A stretch of 64,000 bases of DNA from Temnopleurus reevesii (GCA_036244855.1 BQKZ01000138.1:145000-208999); one strand, 5' to 3'. Shown: positions 23,042 to 35,039, counted from the stretch's first letter. Notes: generated by a model from the letters alone, not told the origin. Program-made: numbers and translations.

Positions 23042-25241
23042 GAGAAGGCTCTATTATTACATCAGCCACAAAGTCACGTGATTTGTAAGTATACCAATCA
23101 TCAATGCAAACGCTTGTTTCAGATATTTTTTCTTTTTTTGAGAGCGTTGAATATTTTTTTTTTTTTCCTATCATGATGAGGTTTACTTTTCTGCCCAAAG
23201 CGTTATTTTTTTGTAGCTGAACGATTTGATAATTTTCGGTGCTTATTGAAATGAAAACTCGTTCAGTTATTATTGAAATGAAATAGCTATACCAGAATCC
23301 TCAATAAGTATTGGCGCTCTAATTTTGAGGGCTATGTGTGTGTGTATCTGTCACTTTCTAACTTTCAGATAGGAACAGTTTACGAGTTTCTTTCTATATA
23401 TATCCTTATTTTTAACTATCAGTTTCTCAAGGTTACTTCGTTTTTCTTTTATCTCGCTTTCTTTTCCTTGATCTTTTTTTTAAATTGGAGGTAAGATAGA
23501 AGCTGCTATCCATGTCCGAAATCGGGAGGGATTCTCTTGGTTTTAAAGACGCGTTTCATAACTACCCCGAGGCCGAGAGGGGCGATCGTCTTGCCCCGTA
23601 GAACTCTCCCATATCTTCGTTCTATTGAGTTATGTATCAACGTGGCCTCAAATTGAGCAAACTCTATCGACGTCTTAGGCCATTTTCACCGTCATAGTCT
23701 CGCTACAGGTGTTGACTATACGTTATCTATACCTTCTGATTTCCACGCTCTTTTTCCTCGCCATAGCTCTTCTTTCTCTTTTCTGGTTATCTTTTGGAAG
23801 AGGTGCCGGGGTATAGCTTTTACCTCGCCCAGGGCAACGCCGCCGCCACCTCCACAAATTACACTGGCATTCTCTCACCATTTGCTTCGTTTTCCATACC
23901 AGTAATTGATCCATGGCCCGGAACAACGCGATGCAATGATGTAATTAAACCAGTGTTGGTAAATACGTTAATTTTTACTTAACGGAAAAGTGATATGTAA
24001 GACGCAGTGTTTGTTTGCAAAGTCCTTTCCCTTCTTAGTAGCAATTTAATAGCAATATTTTAACGCAAACGCGCGCGAACGTATCGACCGCGTCAACGGG
24101 ACGCGCGCTCATGCTTCTTGCGTGCGAAGTGCGGTGAAAACCGCTTAGAAGAAGATGCTTTGTTTCTTATCAAATGTACAAATTAAAGCATCAGAAAATA
24201 CTAGTCAATATTTATATATCTCACCTAACCTGATTTCTAATCGTGTGGAGTACTTGATGATTCAATAGCAGATATCTTCATTTGAAATAATTTGATATCA
24301 CGATACTCAATTTCACGTGAATAAAGGGACGGATCGATGAAGCAAAGTAAGGAATAGTGAAACCGCAAACCATTCAAAACGATATCTAAAACAAATTAGC
24401 TCAACACAGGAAAGCTCCGGTATTATTATATATCACTTAGGAAGAAGTAGCCAGTAGTGATTGAAAATAATGTCCGGGTGTAGTGGTGGAAATGAGATAC
24501 AAACCACTTTCTACAAAATTGGAAATATACGATTAAAATATGATGATTGATTGATCCAAAATATTTCTATCTTGTTTCACATTACAGATCAATATCAACA
24601 GGAACATATAACTTGTTTATGTAGATGGCTTATTATTTGATTAAAGAAATTAATCTGGCTCTGATGTTTCTTCATCACACAGACTGCCATATCTCCAACA
24701 GAAAAAAAAATATCTACATTACAATTCAGGAGCTTCCTTTTATTCGTTTGACAATGTATTCTATCATAGAATTTGAAAAAAAAATGAAAAATTCTAAATA
24801 GACAAAAATATGTGCCAAACGGTTTCGCAAGATAGTGTATAATGACAAAGAAGAAATAGGCGAAAAAATATTAAAAAATAAGCTTCAACGGATTTCAAAA
24901 ATCATACTGTCCCACGTACTGCTTTTAAATTTCCCTTATCAGCATAAATAAGTCGTCTTGTGTATTCCTTTCAGCATCTATAACATCGCTTATTTTCAGA
25001 ATCAAAGTTCTTTACAAGTACGAAATAATGATTAAGCTAAAGTTATGCCCAACACTGCATTGCCAACAACCTGTCCACACATAACTTATGGTTAGAATTT
25101 ATCTTTTCGTAATCAGAATACTGTGCGCTTAGAAACATCCGTATTAAGCGCCTAATAAATGTTATGTATTATTATGATTATTATAAGAATTTATCCAATT
25201 GATAATGATAATGTTGGTCCTGATAATTCCAGTTTGATTCG
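23042..25241. other. Non-coding stretch with GC-richer patch 23500-23940
   Basis: At 23500-23940 the sequence is GC-richer (CCGAGGCCGAGAGGGGCGATCG near 23567), and overlapping frames on both strands at 23723-23982 lack recognisable domains. The CpG-dense segment at 24063-24144 is listed separately. From 24150 on the stretch is AT-rich and featureless. Confidence 0.45.
24063..24144. other. CpG-dense island-like segment
   Basis: About 17 CG dinucleotides fall in some 80 bp (ACGCAAACGCGCGCGAACG and GGGACGCGCGCTC), while the surrounding kilobase is AT-rich with few CpGs. GCGCGC strings near both ends could pair across the segment. It could be a regulatory patch or a CpG-rich transposon remnant; I cannot tell which. 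Confidence 0.5.
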
Positions 25242-25259
25242 ATATATATATATATATAT
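25242..25259. repeat. (AT)n microsatellite
   Basis: Nine AT units. Confidence 0.9.
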
Positions 25260-27155
25260 GTAACCATGCACAGATGATATTTTATACTTATGGAAAATTA
25301 TTCATCATTATAGACCACCATCATTATAGGCTCCGATGTTCACCACTTTATCTTTCATTTTGGATTATCAATGCCATTATCCATTTCTCATTCTCCTAAA
25401 GTTTAGACCGAATTTCAAATGCTCATTTTATCCTGATGTATTGTCTTTACATGTTTTACAAAAATGTTTTAAGGTTTGTGCTGTCTTAAATATATCATAC
25501 TTTTACATTGTTCATGTTGTTTGTCCGATCTTATATTCTGATGTTTTGGTTGACTTTCGTCAGGAAAGTACGTTGAATGTTTGCTGACACAATCAGGAAT
25601 CTTAAAAAACGTTTTTATGCACACATCAGGCTTAGAATTAAACTGTAGTTGCGTCTGAGCTTGATTTTATTTTATTCATTTACTCATTAATAGCATTCGA
25701 GTTCATTTAGCAATCCAGATAAAAGCAAATTGTATGGGTCATCATCAAGCCATGGGTCATCAAGTATGGGTCATCATCAAGGAGAAAAAAAAAAGCTTAA
25801 TAGACCGCTCCATCTAACGCACCAAAGCATGTAAAGCGGGTGGGCCAGAAAATTGAAATTAGTTCTCAAACAACGAGCAGGGCGTTACTTGTTATTTTAA
25901 CGGTTTTAAGAGGAAACCTCAGGCTGAAAACCACCCGCATCATTTAACCGGTAATTGTGCTTTTATCATACCAACCCAGTAATCTTTCATATTTTCCACC
26001 AGTTTGGATCAGCATGTAATGCTATTATATCGCTGCTCCTTCACCTTCAAGGGAAATATCGTCTACAATTTCAAAAAGACACATTAACATTCATCATATT
26101 CACCAAATAGAAGCTTAAGCCGCTACCAAATTCAGCTCAATTTCAGAATATTCTCTCTGCCTATATTGTACAGCGTTCCTCTAGGGCTAGATTTATTCCT
26201 CTTTCTTTTCACACACGCAAAGCCAGTGGGCCTAGTATCAATTCAATGCTGCATAGACATTGACACTACCGACTGCCAAATTCCGATATTTTACCGGGAA
26301 ATATTGAAGGAGATAAGCCCAAATGAAATTTGAGGCGGTCTAAAAACGCACTAGGAATCACCAAATTTGACAATAAAAAAAGGCGAGGGTTTTAATTAAA
26401 TTTGTTAGGGTCTAGCTTTTTGGTATCATGTAAGTAATACTTGGTTTCCATCTTATTTATTTTTTGTCAATAGAAGTACAGGGGAAGAGACATCTCTGCC
26501 AATGAAGTCAGCAATGCGTGCATTGAAATAGTAAAACCTAATTAAATAACAAGAAAGTGAATATCGATACCCTTAAAACGTTACAAATTTCATTCTCAAA
26601 ACATAATCGATTGTGAAAACTATTATCTAAGGCCTTCATGTTATGATAAAGATGGTACACAACTGTATTTTGCCTTATAAATGAAAAGGTAACACCAGAA
26701 CGCGTTGGTGCTAAAATGACAGTCTCCTTCAAAATGACCATCTGCAAGCCTTTAAAATATTGCTTTAAATGACCTTTCACAGCCACCGTACGGCGAAAAT
26801 GCGAGGTGAACGGCCTCCATCGTTCGCATCTACCCAAGTCAACGCCGAGACCAACCAGAGAGATGTTGGTCCAACACTAACACATACTTTAATCCGTTCG
26901 CTTGTGTGTGTGTGTGTATGTGTGGGTGTGGGTGTTTTTTCTGTCCGTTTGCATTTTTAACATGGGTACAATACAGGTATACAGTAAAATTGCGACTTTG
27001 TAGGGTCCTACATTAGATTTAAAAAATGAGAGAAAAAGAGGAAATTGGTGATAGGGACAATGTGTATAGGTAGAAGGAGGAGGGGGATGAGGGATATGTC
27101 AGTATAAAGAAATAGAAGGGGTAATTTAGTAGAGACGAAGAGAGATGTGGATAAA
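25260..27155. other. Non-coding stretch with two minor repeats
   Basis: Holds a short triplication of ATGGGTCATC-type units (25733-25781: GTATGGGTCATCATCAA, GCCATGGGTCATCAA, then GTATGGGTCATCATCAA again) and an imperfect (GT)n tract at 26903-26934. The 83-codon frame at 25336-25587 and the 99-codon minus frame at 26538-26837 show no recognisable domain. Confidence 0.5.
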
Positions 27156-27168
27156 GGAGAGAGAGAGA

Positions 27169-27206
<38 letters not shown>

Positions 27207-27229
27207 AGGAGAGAGAAAGAGAGAGAGAA
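27156..27229 (+). repeat. (GA)n microsatellite
   Basis: GA repeat with GGGAG, GATAGAAGG and AAAG interruptions. Confidence 0.95.
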
Positions 27230-27535
27230 AAAAGGGGGATGTGTCAGGATTGAGTGGAATGCTAATATAGTACATTATAAAGTGACTAAAGGGTGACGAA
27301 GATATACCAACAATTGTATCGAAATATTTAGAGAAACATGGGCAAGGAGAGAATGTACCGTATTGAACATGCGTATGTGTATGTGTGTATGTGAGTGTTT
27401 TGGTGCGTGAGGATGTATGTATGATTATATTATTATATTTGGATCAAATCTCAAATAGAGTTATTAAAAAGTAAAGAGCGTATATGCTTGTTTGTTTGTG
27501 CGTGATGTTATGCCTTGAAGGTTGACGACTTTGTG

Positions 27536-27691
27536 CTACACACACAAAACTAGAACTCATGGATCTGAGTAAAGTCGCAAAAAGTGACACTATAATGACA
27601 CACTGGTGAGTATATCTATGAAAATACTCAACTGTGTGTCATTATAGTGTCACATTACTCAAATATGTGAGTTCCTGTTTTTTGTGTGTAG
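27536..27691. mobile_element. Foldback element (MITE-like), CACACAAAA type
   Basis: Terminal inverted repeats run CTACACACACAAAAC at the left (from 27536) and TTTTTTGTGTGTAG at the right (to 27691), with GAACTCA / TGAGTTC continuing inward. A perfect 20-bp inner stem pairs 27584-27603 with 27634-27653, and TGAGTAT / ATACTCA lie in the loop. TA flanks both ends just inside the outermost C/G, fitting the TA target duplication of Tc1/mariner-type elements. That assignment is an inference. No coding capacity. Confidence 0.8.
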
Positions 27692-27989
27692 GCTTGTGCG
27701 CAATATTCGTCATCACATTTGCTGGGATAGGAACATTGAAGTCAAAACTTTTCCAAGATAAAGAATTTTAGAAAGCGAGTCGTATTAACTTAAATGTAGT
27801 TGAGTCTGCGCTGACGCCCTTTATGAGTTGCATTTGGTTCTGTAGAAATTTGGGGAAGAAAGTGAAGAGAACATTTTGGAAAATGACGTTAAAATGTTTA
27901 TTGACAAAAGTTGACAGGAAACAATAGAGATCCCTTTTTAAATTAGATTTGACACTAAACGATTTTAATTATTTGGTAAAGGCAGAATC

Positions 27990-28146
27990 ATACCGTATAC
28001 GCTTATCAGATGGTGGACTGACGTTCAGCTTGCGCTCAAGGAGCGTAAACCGAACGTAATTTCACCGTATGAAATGACCTGCGTTTTTGTGCGTCATGGG
28101 AGGGTTTTTAGTTGTCAAATCGCTGGGCCGACGCAGGATAAAAACA
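27990..28146. mobile_element. Foldback family GCGTCGGCC, copy 1 (left-truncated)
   Basis: The right end GGGCCGACGCAGGATAAAAAC and the core GGTGGACTGACGTTC, then CTTGCGCTCAAGGAGCG, match the copies at 31599-31783 and 56342-56527. The outer left arm is missing: sequence upstream of about 27990 does not pair. Shorter or interrupted arms imply deletion after insertion. No open frame. Confidence 0.7.
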
Positions 28147-31020
28147 CTAAGGTGTACGATCAAGCCATTTATTATTAGATGAATATTTTCCCTTTTGCCC
28201 CAGCATGCTGTGCTGTGTTGGGTGTCTTTCATGAAAGTTTTCTTGTCATGTTAAGCTCTAATCTATCTTTTTAGTCATCATTTTCTCTGTGTTCGAAGTT
28301 TATTGTTTCAAGTAGATTTTGTATGAACTCGCAGCCGTCATACTTCGTCAAACAGGTTGTGCCTGTCGAACGCAACGAATCTATCTAGCCTCTAACCATC
28401 TCACGAAACTGTTCTTTCTCATTCACTATTTTCACCCTCTCCACTTTCAGGACTTGAATTACGCAGTTACACATTGCATAGTTATCGTCTAGCCAGCGTA
28501 AATTAAAATTATTTTAGCGGTATCTGAGCGCAGACATTTGCAATGGATGTTTGTTTAATGCTGAATTCGTTTGGCTTTTGATTGTCATACACCTAATAGG
28601 TTAGCCAAATGTGTACCCATGTGCAGCATGTCTGCGGATGGAGATAATAATGAATTCATTCAATTTATGTCTGGCATAGGTTAGACAATTACTGGAATGT
28701 GTGACTGCGCCTTAAAACACATCCATGTGAGCTACCTCGCGTTTTAAACTTTAGTTAGAAAAACAGAAAGTGCCTCATTTTCAACCTATCAGTCGCTGTG
28801 TGGATGGAGCCTACGGCAGATCGCAACGCCGAAATATGGGCTCAATAGAAACCAATTGACGTTAATACAATAAACGCTGAAAACCGACTATTCAACTGAA
28901 AGCTGGGGGAAAAATAACGTGGTGGCACCTCAAAACAAAAGCTTCTCCTTACAATTGTCAATCATTCTCATTTCATTTATTCCATCACTCTCTACCACTC
29001 TCCCTCTCTTTGCTTCACACTTTGCTACTGTTAAATTTCTTTCAAATGCTTCCATCTCACATGCCCGACGTTAAGTGTTGAATTATAGAGCCATATTGAA
29101 ACGGGTTTGGAAGACACGTGCTCAGCTCATTCTCACAAGACATATCCCACCCCGAGAATAGTTTGGTAGTTCATGCCCTCTGAAAATACAGCTTCGAATT
29201 TTGAGAATGTCATGTATTACTATACTTTGTTTTATTTTCTCGTACATTTCTTAGGATCTATCATGTCTATAGCCCCTGTAAAGCTGACGAGATTCAACCA
29301 TTCCAAACACCTAACCTGGTCTTCATTTTGTCCCAAATCTCTGCAGAGATTCTCGATAAATCTCCAGATTTATAGATCGTCACCCCTTCATTCAACCTGT
29401 GTCGTTTGTTTCCCTTTCTTCATTTGTCTTTCCACGAACTAGCAAGAAATGATATCCATATGTCGATATATCTTTCAACCGTCTTTTTAAAGAAACGAAC
29501 AGAGGAATAAGGGCACAACGTATAGTTTTGTTGCTGAGAAATTGATGCTTTGAATCTTAAATTTGTACAAAGAAGATATCATTTGAATTCATAATCGGGC
29601 CAAGATGCCTATTATATTTTGAAAACGGGATATCCATATATCAAAATCCACTTAGAGATATTACAAATTGCAGTTACATTGTTAGATTCCCCCATAAAAC
29701 GCTTTTCAGCGCGCCCCGTCACTCTGAACAATTTACTGAATGACGGTAGCTGAGATTAAGTTAGCGGATTGTTAACATTATCCGCACCTAAAAGTTTGGA
29801 CTAAGTTGGCGCATTGTAATCGTATTTATCCTAGCCATGTCAATCAGACTTGGGTGCCTGCGATTCGGGCCATTTGCCATAGAAAAGAGAGAAAAGGTGA
29901 TCCAAATCTGCGGTTATTTTCAATTCTTCCAGCGAAAGTGAAAATCTAGAACCCCGATTTATATACCTATCCATTCTGATTTTTCTCTCACTCTTGTCAC
30001 TTCTCTCTTTCCCTCTCACATTGATTTCATTTTATTTTCGTTTTCCATGCCATTCTCTCCATCTCCTATCCCCTACCTCCACTTTCTCGCGCGTTCTGTC
30101 GTCAAAGTTACCTATATCCGTGTGACGGTGACATCGACGCTTTATTCATGTCAGACGCGCAATACGAACCACTTCTCCTTATAGGCATGCATTGCAAATT
30201 TTGGTCACTTTAAATATCTCGTTTTCCTTCGAAGGTCCGAAACCTTCTGGGAAATAAGAGCCCGTCCAGTCTCAAAACCTTTTAGGTGATATCTTTATAA
30301 GACGTTTTTTCTCTTAAATTCAGAGACACAACAGAAGCAAGGCGACTTCATTACTAGGCAAACATCGTCTTACTTCTTCTATTGCAGTTCAGGTTTATTG
30401 GCATGATGATGATGCCAAGACCTACAATTCCCATGGTGTGAAATAAGCGCCATTGTAACGTTTTCAAGAAAATCTAAGAAACGATTAGGTTTCAAATAAT
30501 TGCACTATTACCCCTATGAGCACACGGCAATATACACTTGACAATGAGCATGTTTGTATTTCACTGAGATGCAAACAAAAAACAGAAGTACTTTCTTTTC
30601 TGAACAGATTCTCAACATTATACCCCCAAAATACCCAAAGAAATTTACAATAATGCGATATGCGAGTCTTCGTAGATTTGAGTTTAAATTAACACCGTAG
30701 TGAGTAATGCGTTTATGATATGATTGTGCAATCATTAATTTGCTAGTTTTTGCAGCGTCGATTGCATTATAATTATTTAGAAAAAAAAAACAAACTGTAA
30801 ATCGTGAATTTTTATTTCAATTTGATACAATAAAGATATCAGTCAAGAAGGAATACATCCTTTATCCTGAAACTAAAACTTAAACTGACATACATGCATT
30901 TTGTTGTAAATTATTAAAGTTGAAAACTATGCCAATAATCATACAAAAATATGAACATATTTACTTGAATACGTAGCTTTGTTATATACATAACCCATAG
31001 CAATTTAGCAATCGGTTATG
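28147..31020. other. Non-coding stretch, nothing recognised
   Basis: AT-rich unique DNA with several pyrimidine-rich patches (28960-29030, 29980-30090). The 89-codon frame at 29173-29442 and a minus frame at 30514-30735 carry no recognisable domain. Confidence 0.5.
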
Positions 31021-31049
31021 TCATAGCGGTACCCAATTAGTAAATGTGA

Positions 31050-31165
31050 AATGGCGTGTGAGGATAAGTGTCTTGCCAAAGTTGATTGGTACCACAAAAG
31101 AAGTCGAACCATCAGCCCTGTAATTCATTGCTTGATGATTGACCACTAGACCCGGACGCATCCAC
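31050..31165 (-). mobile_element. tRNA-derived SINE candidate (minus strand)
   Basis: Read on the minus strand, a box A-like string (CCGGGTCTAGTGGTCAATC, complement of 31137-31155) is followed by a box B-like GATGGTTCGACTTC (complement of 31100-31113). Then comes a body containing TGGCAAGACACTTATCC (complement of about 31062-31078). This head-then-body order is typical of pol III SINEs. No full cloverleaf can be drawn, so it is not a functional tRNA gene. Right and left borders are approximate. Confidence 0.5.
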
Positions 31166-31598
31166 AAAATGGAGATATTTAGGGGAAAAAACGCAGAGCT
31201 GTCAACCTCCTGGACAAAATCAGGATGTTGAAATTCGTTTTCATGTTTGTTAGTTGGTATCATACATACCAATTTTACTTTGTGCATAATTGATCTGGTT
31301 ATCCTATCTAAATATGTTTAAAGAATGAATAAGTAAATAGTAACTAAAATAGCTAAAATAGGAAACTATTTCGTCACTAACATGACTAAGCATTTCATTG
31401 ATTTAAATATCATCAAAATAACTTATTCAACCGTGTGATAAGGCGGAAAAAGAAAACTATTCCCACAACGTTCTTTTAATTTCAATGCAATACCAAAATT
31501 TCAGTGGATAGTTTTATTGAATTAAAAAACAATGATTTCGACTCAAGCCTTCTGCCATGAGAGGTCCTTTTGACCCAGCCATTTCTTTCATTCTTAAG

Positions 31599-31783
31599 CC
31601 TGCGTCAGCCCAGCGTTTTTGGAAATTAAAAACGCTCCCTTGACGCACAAAGACGCAGGTCATGCGGTGGACTGACGCTCGTCGTACGCTCGTTGAGCGC
31701 AAGCCGAATGTCAGTCCACCGTCTGATCTGCGTATGCTGTCCAATTTCCAAACACGCTAGGCCGACGCAGGATAAAAACGCAA
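31599..31783. mobile_element. Foldback family GCGTCGGCC, copy 2
   Basis: Left arm CCTGCGTCAGCCCAGCGTTT starts at 31599; the right arm AGGCCGACGCAGG ends at 31771 and is followed by ATAAAAACGC as in the other copies. The arms keep pairing inward (GGAAATT / AATTTCC, then GGTGGACTGAC / GTCAGTCCACC) to a centre at about 31685-31690, so almost the whole element is one long imperfect hairpin. It has no coding capacity. Confidence 0.8.
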
Positions 31784-31802
31784 ATGTGTGACACAGGCTT
31801 TA

Positions 31803-31975
31803 GGGGATGTTGTTCAAAAGTCGCAAATGATCGCAAGTTGCAATTGATCGAAATGCGCCAATCAAAATTATTGTTTCATGCACGTCTTGTATGCGCATAC
31901 CGTGCGCGAATGAAAATGCGTGTTACAATTTGTAAAGTTGCAGTTGATTTGCAGTTGATTTTGAGCAACACCCCC
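31803..31975. mobile_element. Foldback element, GGGGATGTTG type
   Basis: The left end GGGGATGTTGTTCAAAA pairs with the right end TTTTGAGCAACACCCCC. Inward, GTCGCAAATGATCGCAA pairs with TTGCAGTTGATTTGCAG, and TATGCGCATA is a palindrome in the centre. It lies about 20 bp from the preceding foldback element. A half-copy may be at 32586-32635 (GGTGTTGCTGTAAAC, then GTTGCAATTGATTGCAA). No open frame. Confidence 0.65.
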
Positions 31976-32585
31976 ATATTCTATTTCATATATTATAATG
32001 AAAACTTTCAATTATTTTCCATAACATTTTAGTAACCGACATAATACCAGAACTGACACTGATGTTAAAATCTCTGTTGAACAAAAAACACAAACTAAGC
32101 AAATGATAGCGCAAATGCAGCTCCCATGGATGTGGATGATATTTTATTTCAGATATTCTTTTAAGAAAGGGAAGAGCTTTTATCGTTCATTACGCTTATG
32201 GAAGTAGAATAGAATTGGTGGATAATTATTTTTCTTACAATAAATGTCTAAAAATCTACATAAAATCTACATAAATGTTTTTAGAATCTAATGTCCCATT
32301 TTGTAATTACTGTATGAATTATATTTAAATTGATCATCCGAATGGAATATTTGGTAGCGATAGAGGATGTTGTATTGTCCACATAAACTTAATTCACATT
32401 TAATGATTATAAACAACCATAACATATACATATTAGAAATCAACACTTCCTGTCTCAGCAAATGTGCAACTGTAAAATGGAATCTAATAAATGTGAAAAC
32501 CGTTTAATTCTGAAAAGACAAAAGTTATAGAAATCGCCCGACAGCTATTCTAAATTAGATTTTTAAATTCTTCATTACCTCACTT

Positions 32586-32635
32586 AAGGAGGTGTTGCTG
32601 TAAACATGATAAAGTTGCAATTGATTGCAAGATAA
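32586..32635. mobile_element. Possible half-copy of the GGGGATGTTG foldback
   Basis: GGTGTTGCTGTAAACATG and GTTGCAATTGATTGCAA resemble one arm of the element at 31803-31975. The opposite arm is absent. Similarity is short and could be chance. Confidence 0.3.
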
Positions 32636-32856
32636 AATCGATGTCAAATGTTTAGAAATCTAATTGAGAAAAATATTTTTTATTTTATGGTGCTACTGTC
32701 CTTGGATTCAATACTACAAATGTAATTACGATTGTTATGAAAAAAAAAACATACATAAAATGCTAATGAAAGTAGAAAATACTTAATTGATGAAATGTGT
32801 TTTTATACGTGTACCAGCAAACGATTCACTCTTAAGGGTATCAATCACACATTCAC

Positions 32857-33049
32857 GTTTATAGTCATCGTCTGTCCGTAGTTCATGAAATTTGAAAGAC
32901 ATTCAGTGAACGCACAAAATGTGAGGAGAGACGCTTAGCTGACATTAAGCGTGGAATCGAGCGCTAGACGAACGACTTCGGATCGTATTTCAGCGTTCAC
33001 GGAGCGTCATTTCAATTTCATGAAAGTTGGGCAGACTTTGGCTATACGC
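32857..33049. mobile_element. Foldback element, TTCATGAAAT type
   Basis: GTTCATGAAATTTGAAA (from 32881) pairs with TTTCAATTTCATGAA (to 33024), GTGAACGC (about 32907) pairs with GCGTTCAC (about 32994), and the outer GTCTG / CAGAC and TATAG / CTATA strings extend the pairing to about 32857 and 33049. The centre has its own small hairpin (ACGCTTA / TAAGCGT). The design is like the GCGTCGGCC family but the sequence differs. Confidence 0.7.
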
Positions 33050-34621
33050 CTTAAGATATTTATCCTATGACTTTTCATTTGAACGTTTTAATTTGTGAAT
33101 CTTGTTGAATTTCTGGAAGAGATCTATTTACAAAATGACTTTCTATGGAAATTTGTGAAAGGGGGAAAATGCATTAATATCATTTGAGATGCCTCTAAAT
33201 TTATCTTTTTACCACTATATAATTTTATTACACATATATTGCACGAAGTAATTTGTATCGAATTTCACATTTTGTGCGGTTTTCCTGGCATGGCACAATT
33301 GTAATATTTTTCTGACACAATTTCATCGAGGTCATTTTTTTAATGAATGGTTTGTTGACTCGTAACACGAATGCAGCGATTGAACAAATGGTGTCCAGTT
33401 TCAACATCTTTCCTTTTAAGCCTTGGCAGTCTGCCTGGTCAACGACCTCAGGTCATATTCCCACCCTTATAATTTGATCAATACTATGCCTGTTTCAGGA
33501 AAATCCAGTTTAAATTATGTGGGATGTAGCAAAATAAATGTCTTTTTATATTTGTCGATTCTGTGCAACCCCTCCACTTTACCTCATTCCATCGCTTCTC
33601 TGCATTTTAAATTCTTGTAGTCTTGGTTGACCGGCTCCATGAGCGTTTCAGAGCTACGTGTTCTGCGTACGTGATGACCTTCAGAGTGATTCTATGTCCA
33701 CTGGTCAGACTAGAACTTGACCCATTCTCCAACAGAGCGACTACGCCATGCTGTACTTTGAGGTGATGACCTATGCAGTTAATGAGATTAATCGCGATAT
33801 TTCATCCTATTCCTCAGGTGTAATTAAAAGCTAAAATGTTTGTTTCGATGGCTGAAGAAATATCCGCGAGCTGCTAGAAGCGTTTAGGCGGGTAAAAATA
33901 GGAAATGGTCAAAGTGTGTCGAGTGTTTTGCTTTTTTTATCATGCCTGGGAAATGATGTCAAATGCACAAGGACATCTACCGCCGTGAAATGCGGACGAG
34001 GAAGGCCATCGTGTCCGCTCGGGTGAGCAGCGGCGAAGGCTTCGTCGTACCCCTGTAGTATCTGAAAGCCGCAAGAAGTCATCTAAAGATGACAGTATAG
34101 GCCTATAGTATTCCAGCGGTCATTGGTATCAACTCATTTGCATATTCGATAACAATTAATATTACCGCCCATCGGTTTGAAACCTTTTGAATATCTCACT
34201 TCATATAATTCATTAAAATTGGTCTAGTACTTTTTGCTAGCGCTCAATTAATGGACGTATCTTTAATTAAAATGATTCAGAACTGACTTGGGCATTTTCC
34301 TTTTCATTTCCTTAAGTTCATCACTCTTTAGAATGAATTTGCCTTTCTCATCACTCTTTCTTAATTTTTTAAACTTCAGAGTAAAAATATTAATGCTGAC
34401 ATAATGTATAACACTCATTTCCTTTTCAACAATATCACAATATCCTAAAAATGGAAAAAATCCTTTTATTCCTCTTATACATAATTCATTCAGGCATATG
34501 AAATAACTTGAATGAATATAATGTTCCTATAGGATTGTATAAAACAGAGTTTAAAGAGTAAAATAAGAAAAGCGATTCATGAATGATATCACGCGTGTAT
34601 AGCCATGATTACACTTTAACT
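33050..34621. other. Non-coding stretch with homeodomain/POU/SOX-like sites
   Basis: No gene is recognised. Sites that stand out: TAATGAGATTAATC (about 33780-33793), a perfect octamer ATTTGCAT at 34136-34143, an AACAAT SOX-like core at 34151-34156 seven bases further on, CAATTAATG (34245-34253) and TTAATTAA (34263-34270). A GC-richer patch precedes them (33970-34080). Such sites also arise by chance in AT-rich DNA, so a cis-regulatory module is only a suggestion. Confidence 0.3.
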
Positions 34622-34636
34622 GGGGGGGGGGGGGGG
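34622..34636 (+). repeat. Poly-G tract (15 G)
   Basis: Uninterrupted G run followed by CAGGGGTG. Confidence 0.9.
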
Positions 34637-34899
34637 CAGGGGTGAAATGTACTCCCAACATTTTTCTGACCAGTCCCCTCCCCAAAAAAATGTCTACACA
34701 TTTGTTCACCCCTCCTAGGGGTCTACTTTTTTTATTATTATTATTTTTTTAACTTTCCCCCAAAAATATGAGTTCGCCCCCTCCGTCCTCCTGGCGAAAA
34801 GTATGTGCGTAAGAATGCAAACTGAAAGATAAATGGGAACTTACCCTTCTTGAGATATCAGATGAAGAGTTGAAAAAAGTGAAGAGAGAGTTATTGAAG

Positions 34900-34998
34900 A
34901 AGAGAGAGGGAGAGGGAGAGAGAGAGAGAGAGGGAGATGGAGAGGGAGAGAGACAGAGAGAGAGAGAGGGAGAGAGAGAGAGGGAGAGGGAGAGAGAA
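34900..34998 (+). repeat. (GA)n / (GGGAGA)n microsatellite
   Basis: About 100 bp of GA repeat regularly interrupted by GGGAGA. It ends in a G-rich patch leading to poly-G at 35028-35039. All five frames across it are artefacts. Confidence 0.95.
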
Positions 34999-35027
34999 TG
35001 GGGGACGGGAGAGAGGGATAGACGGGA

Positions 35028-35039
35028 GGGGGGGGGGGG
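35028..35039 (+). repeat. Poly-G tract (12 G)
   Basis: G homopolymer 30 bp downstream of the GA repeat. Confidence 0.9.
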
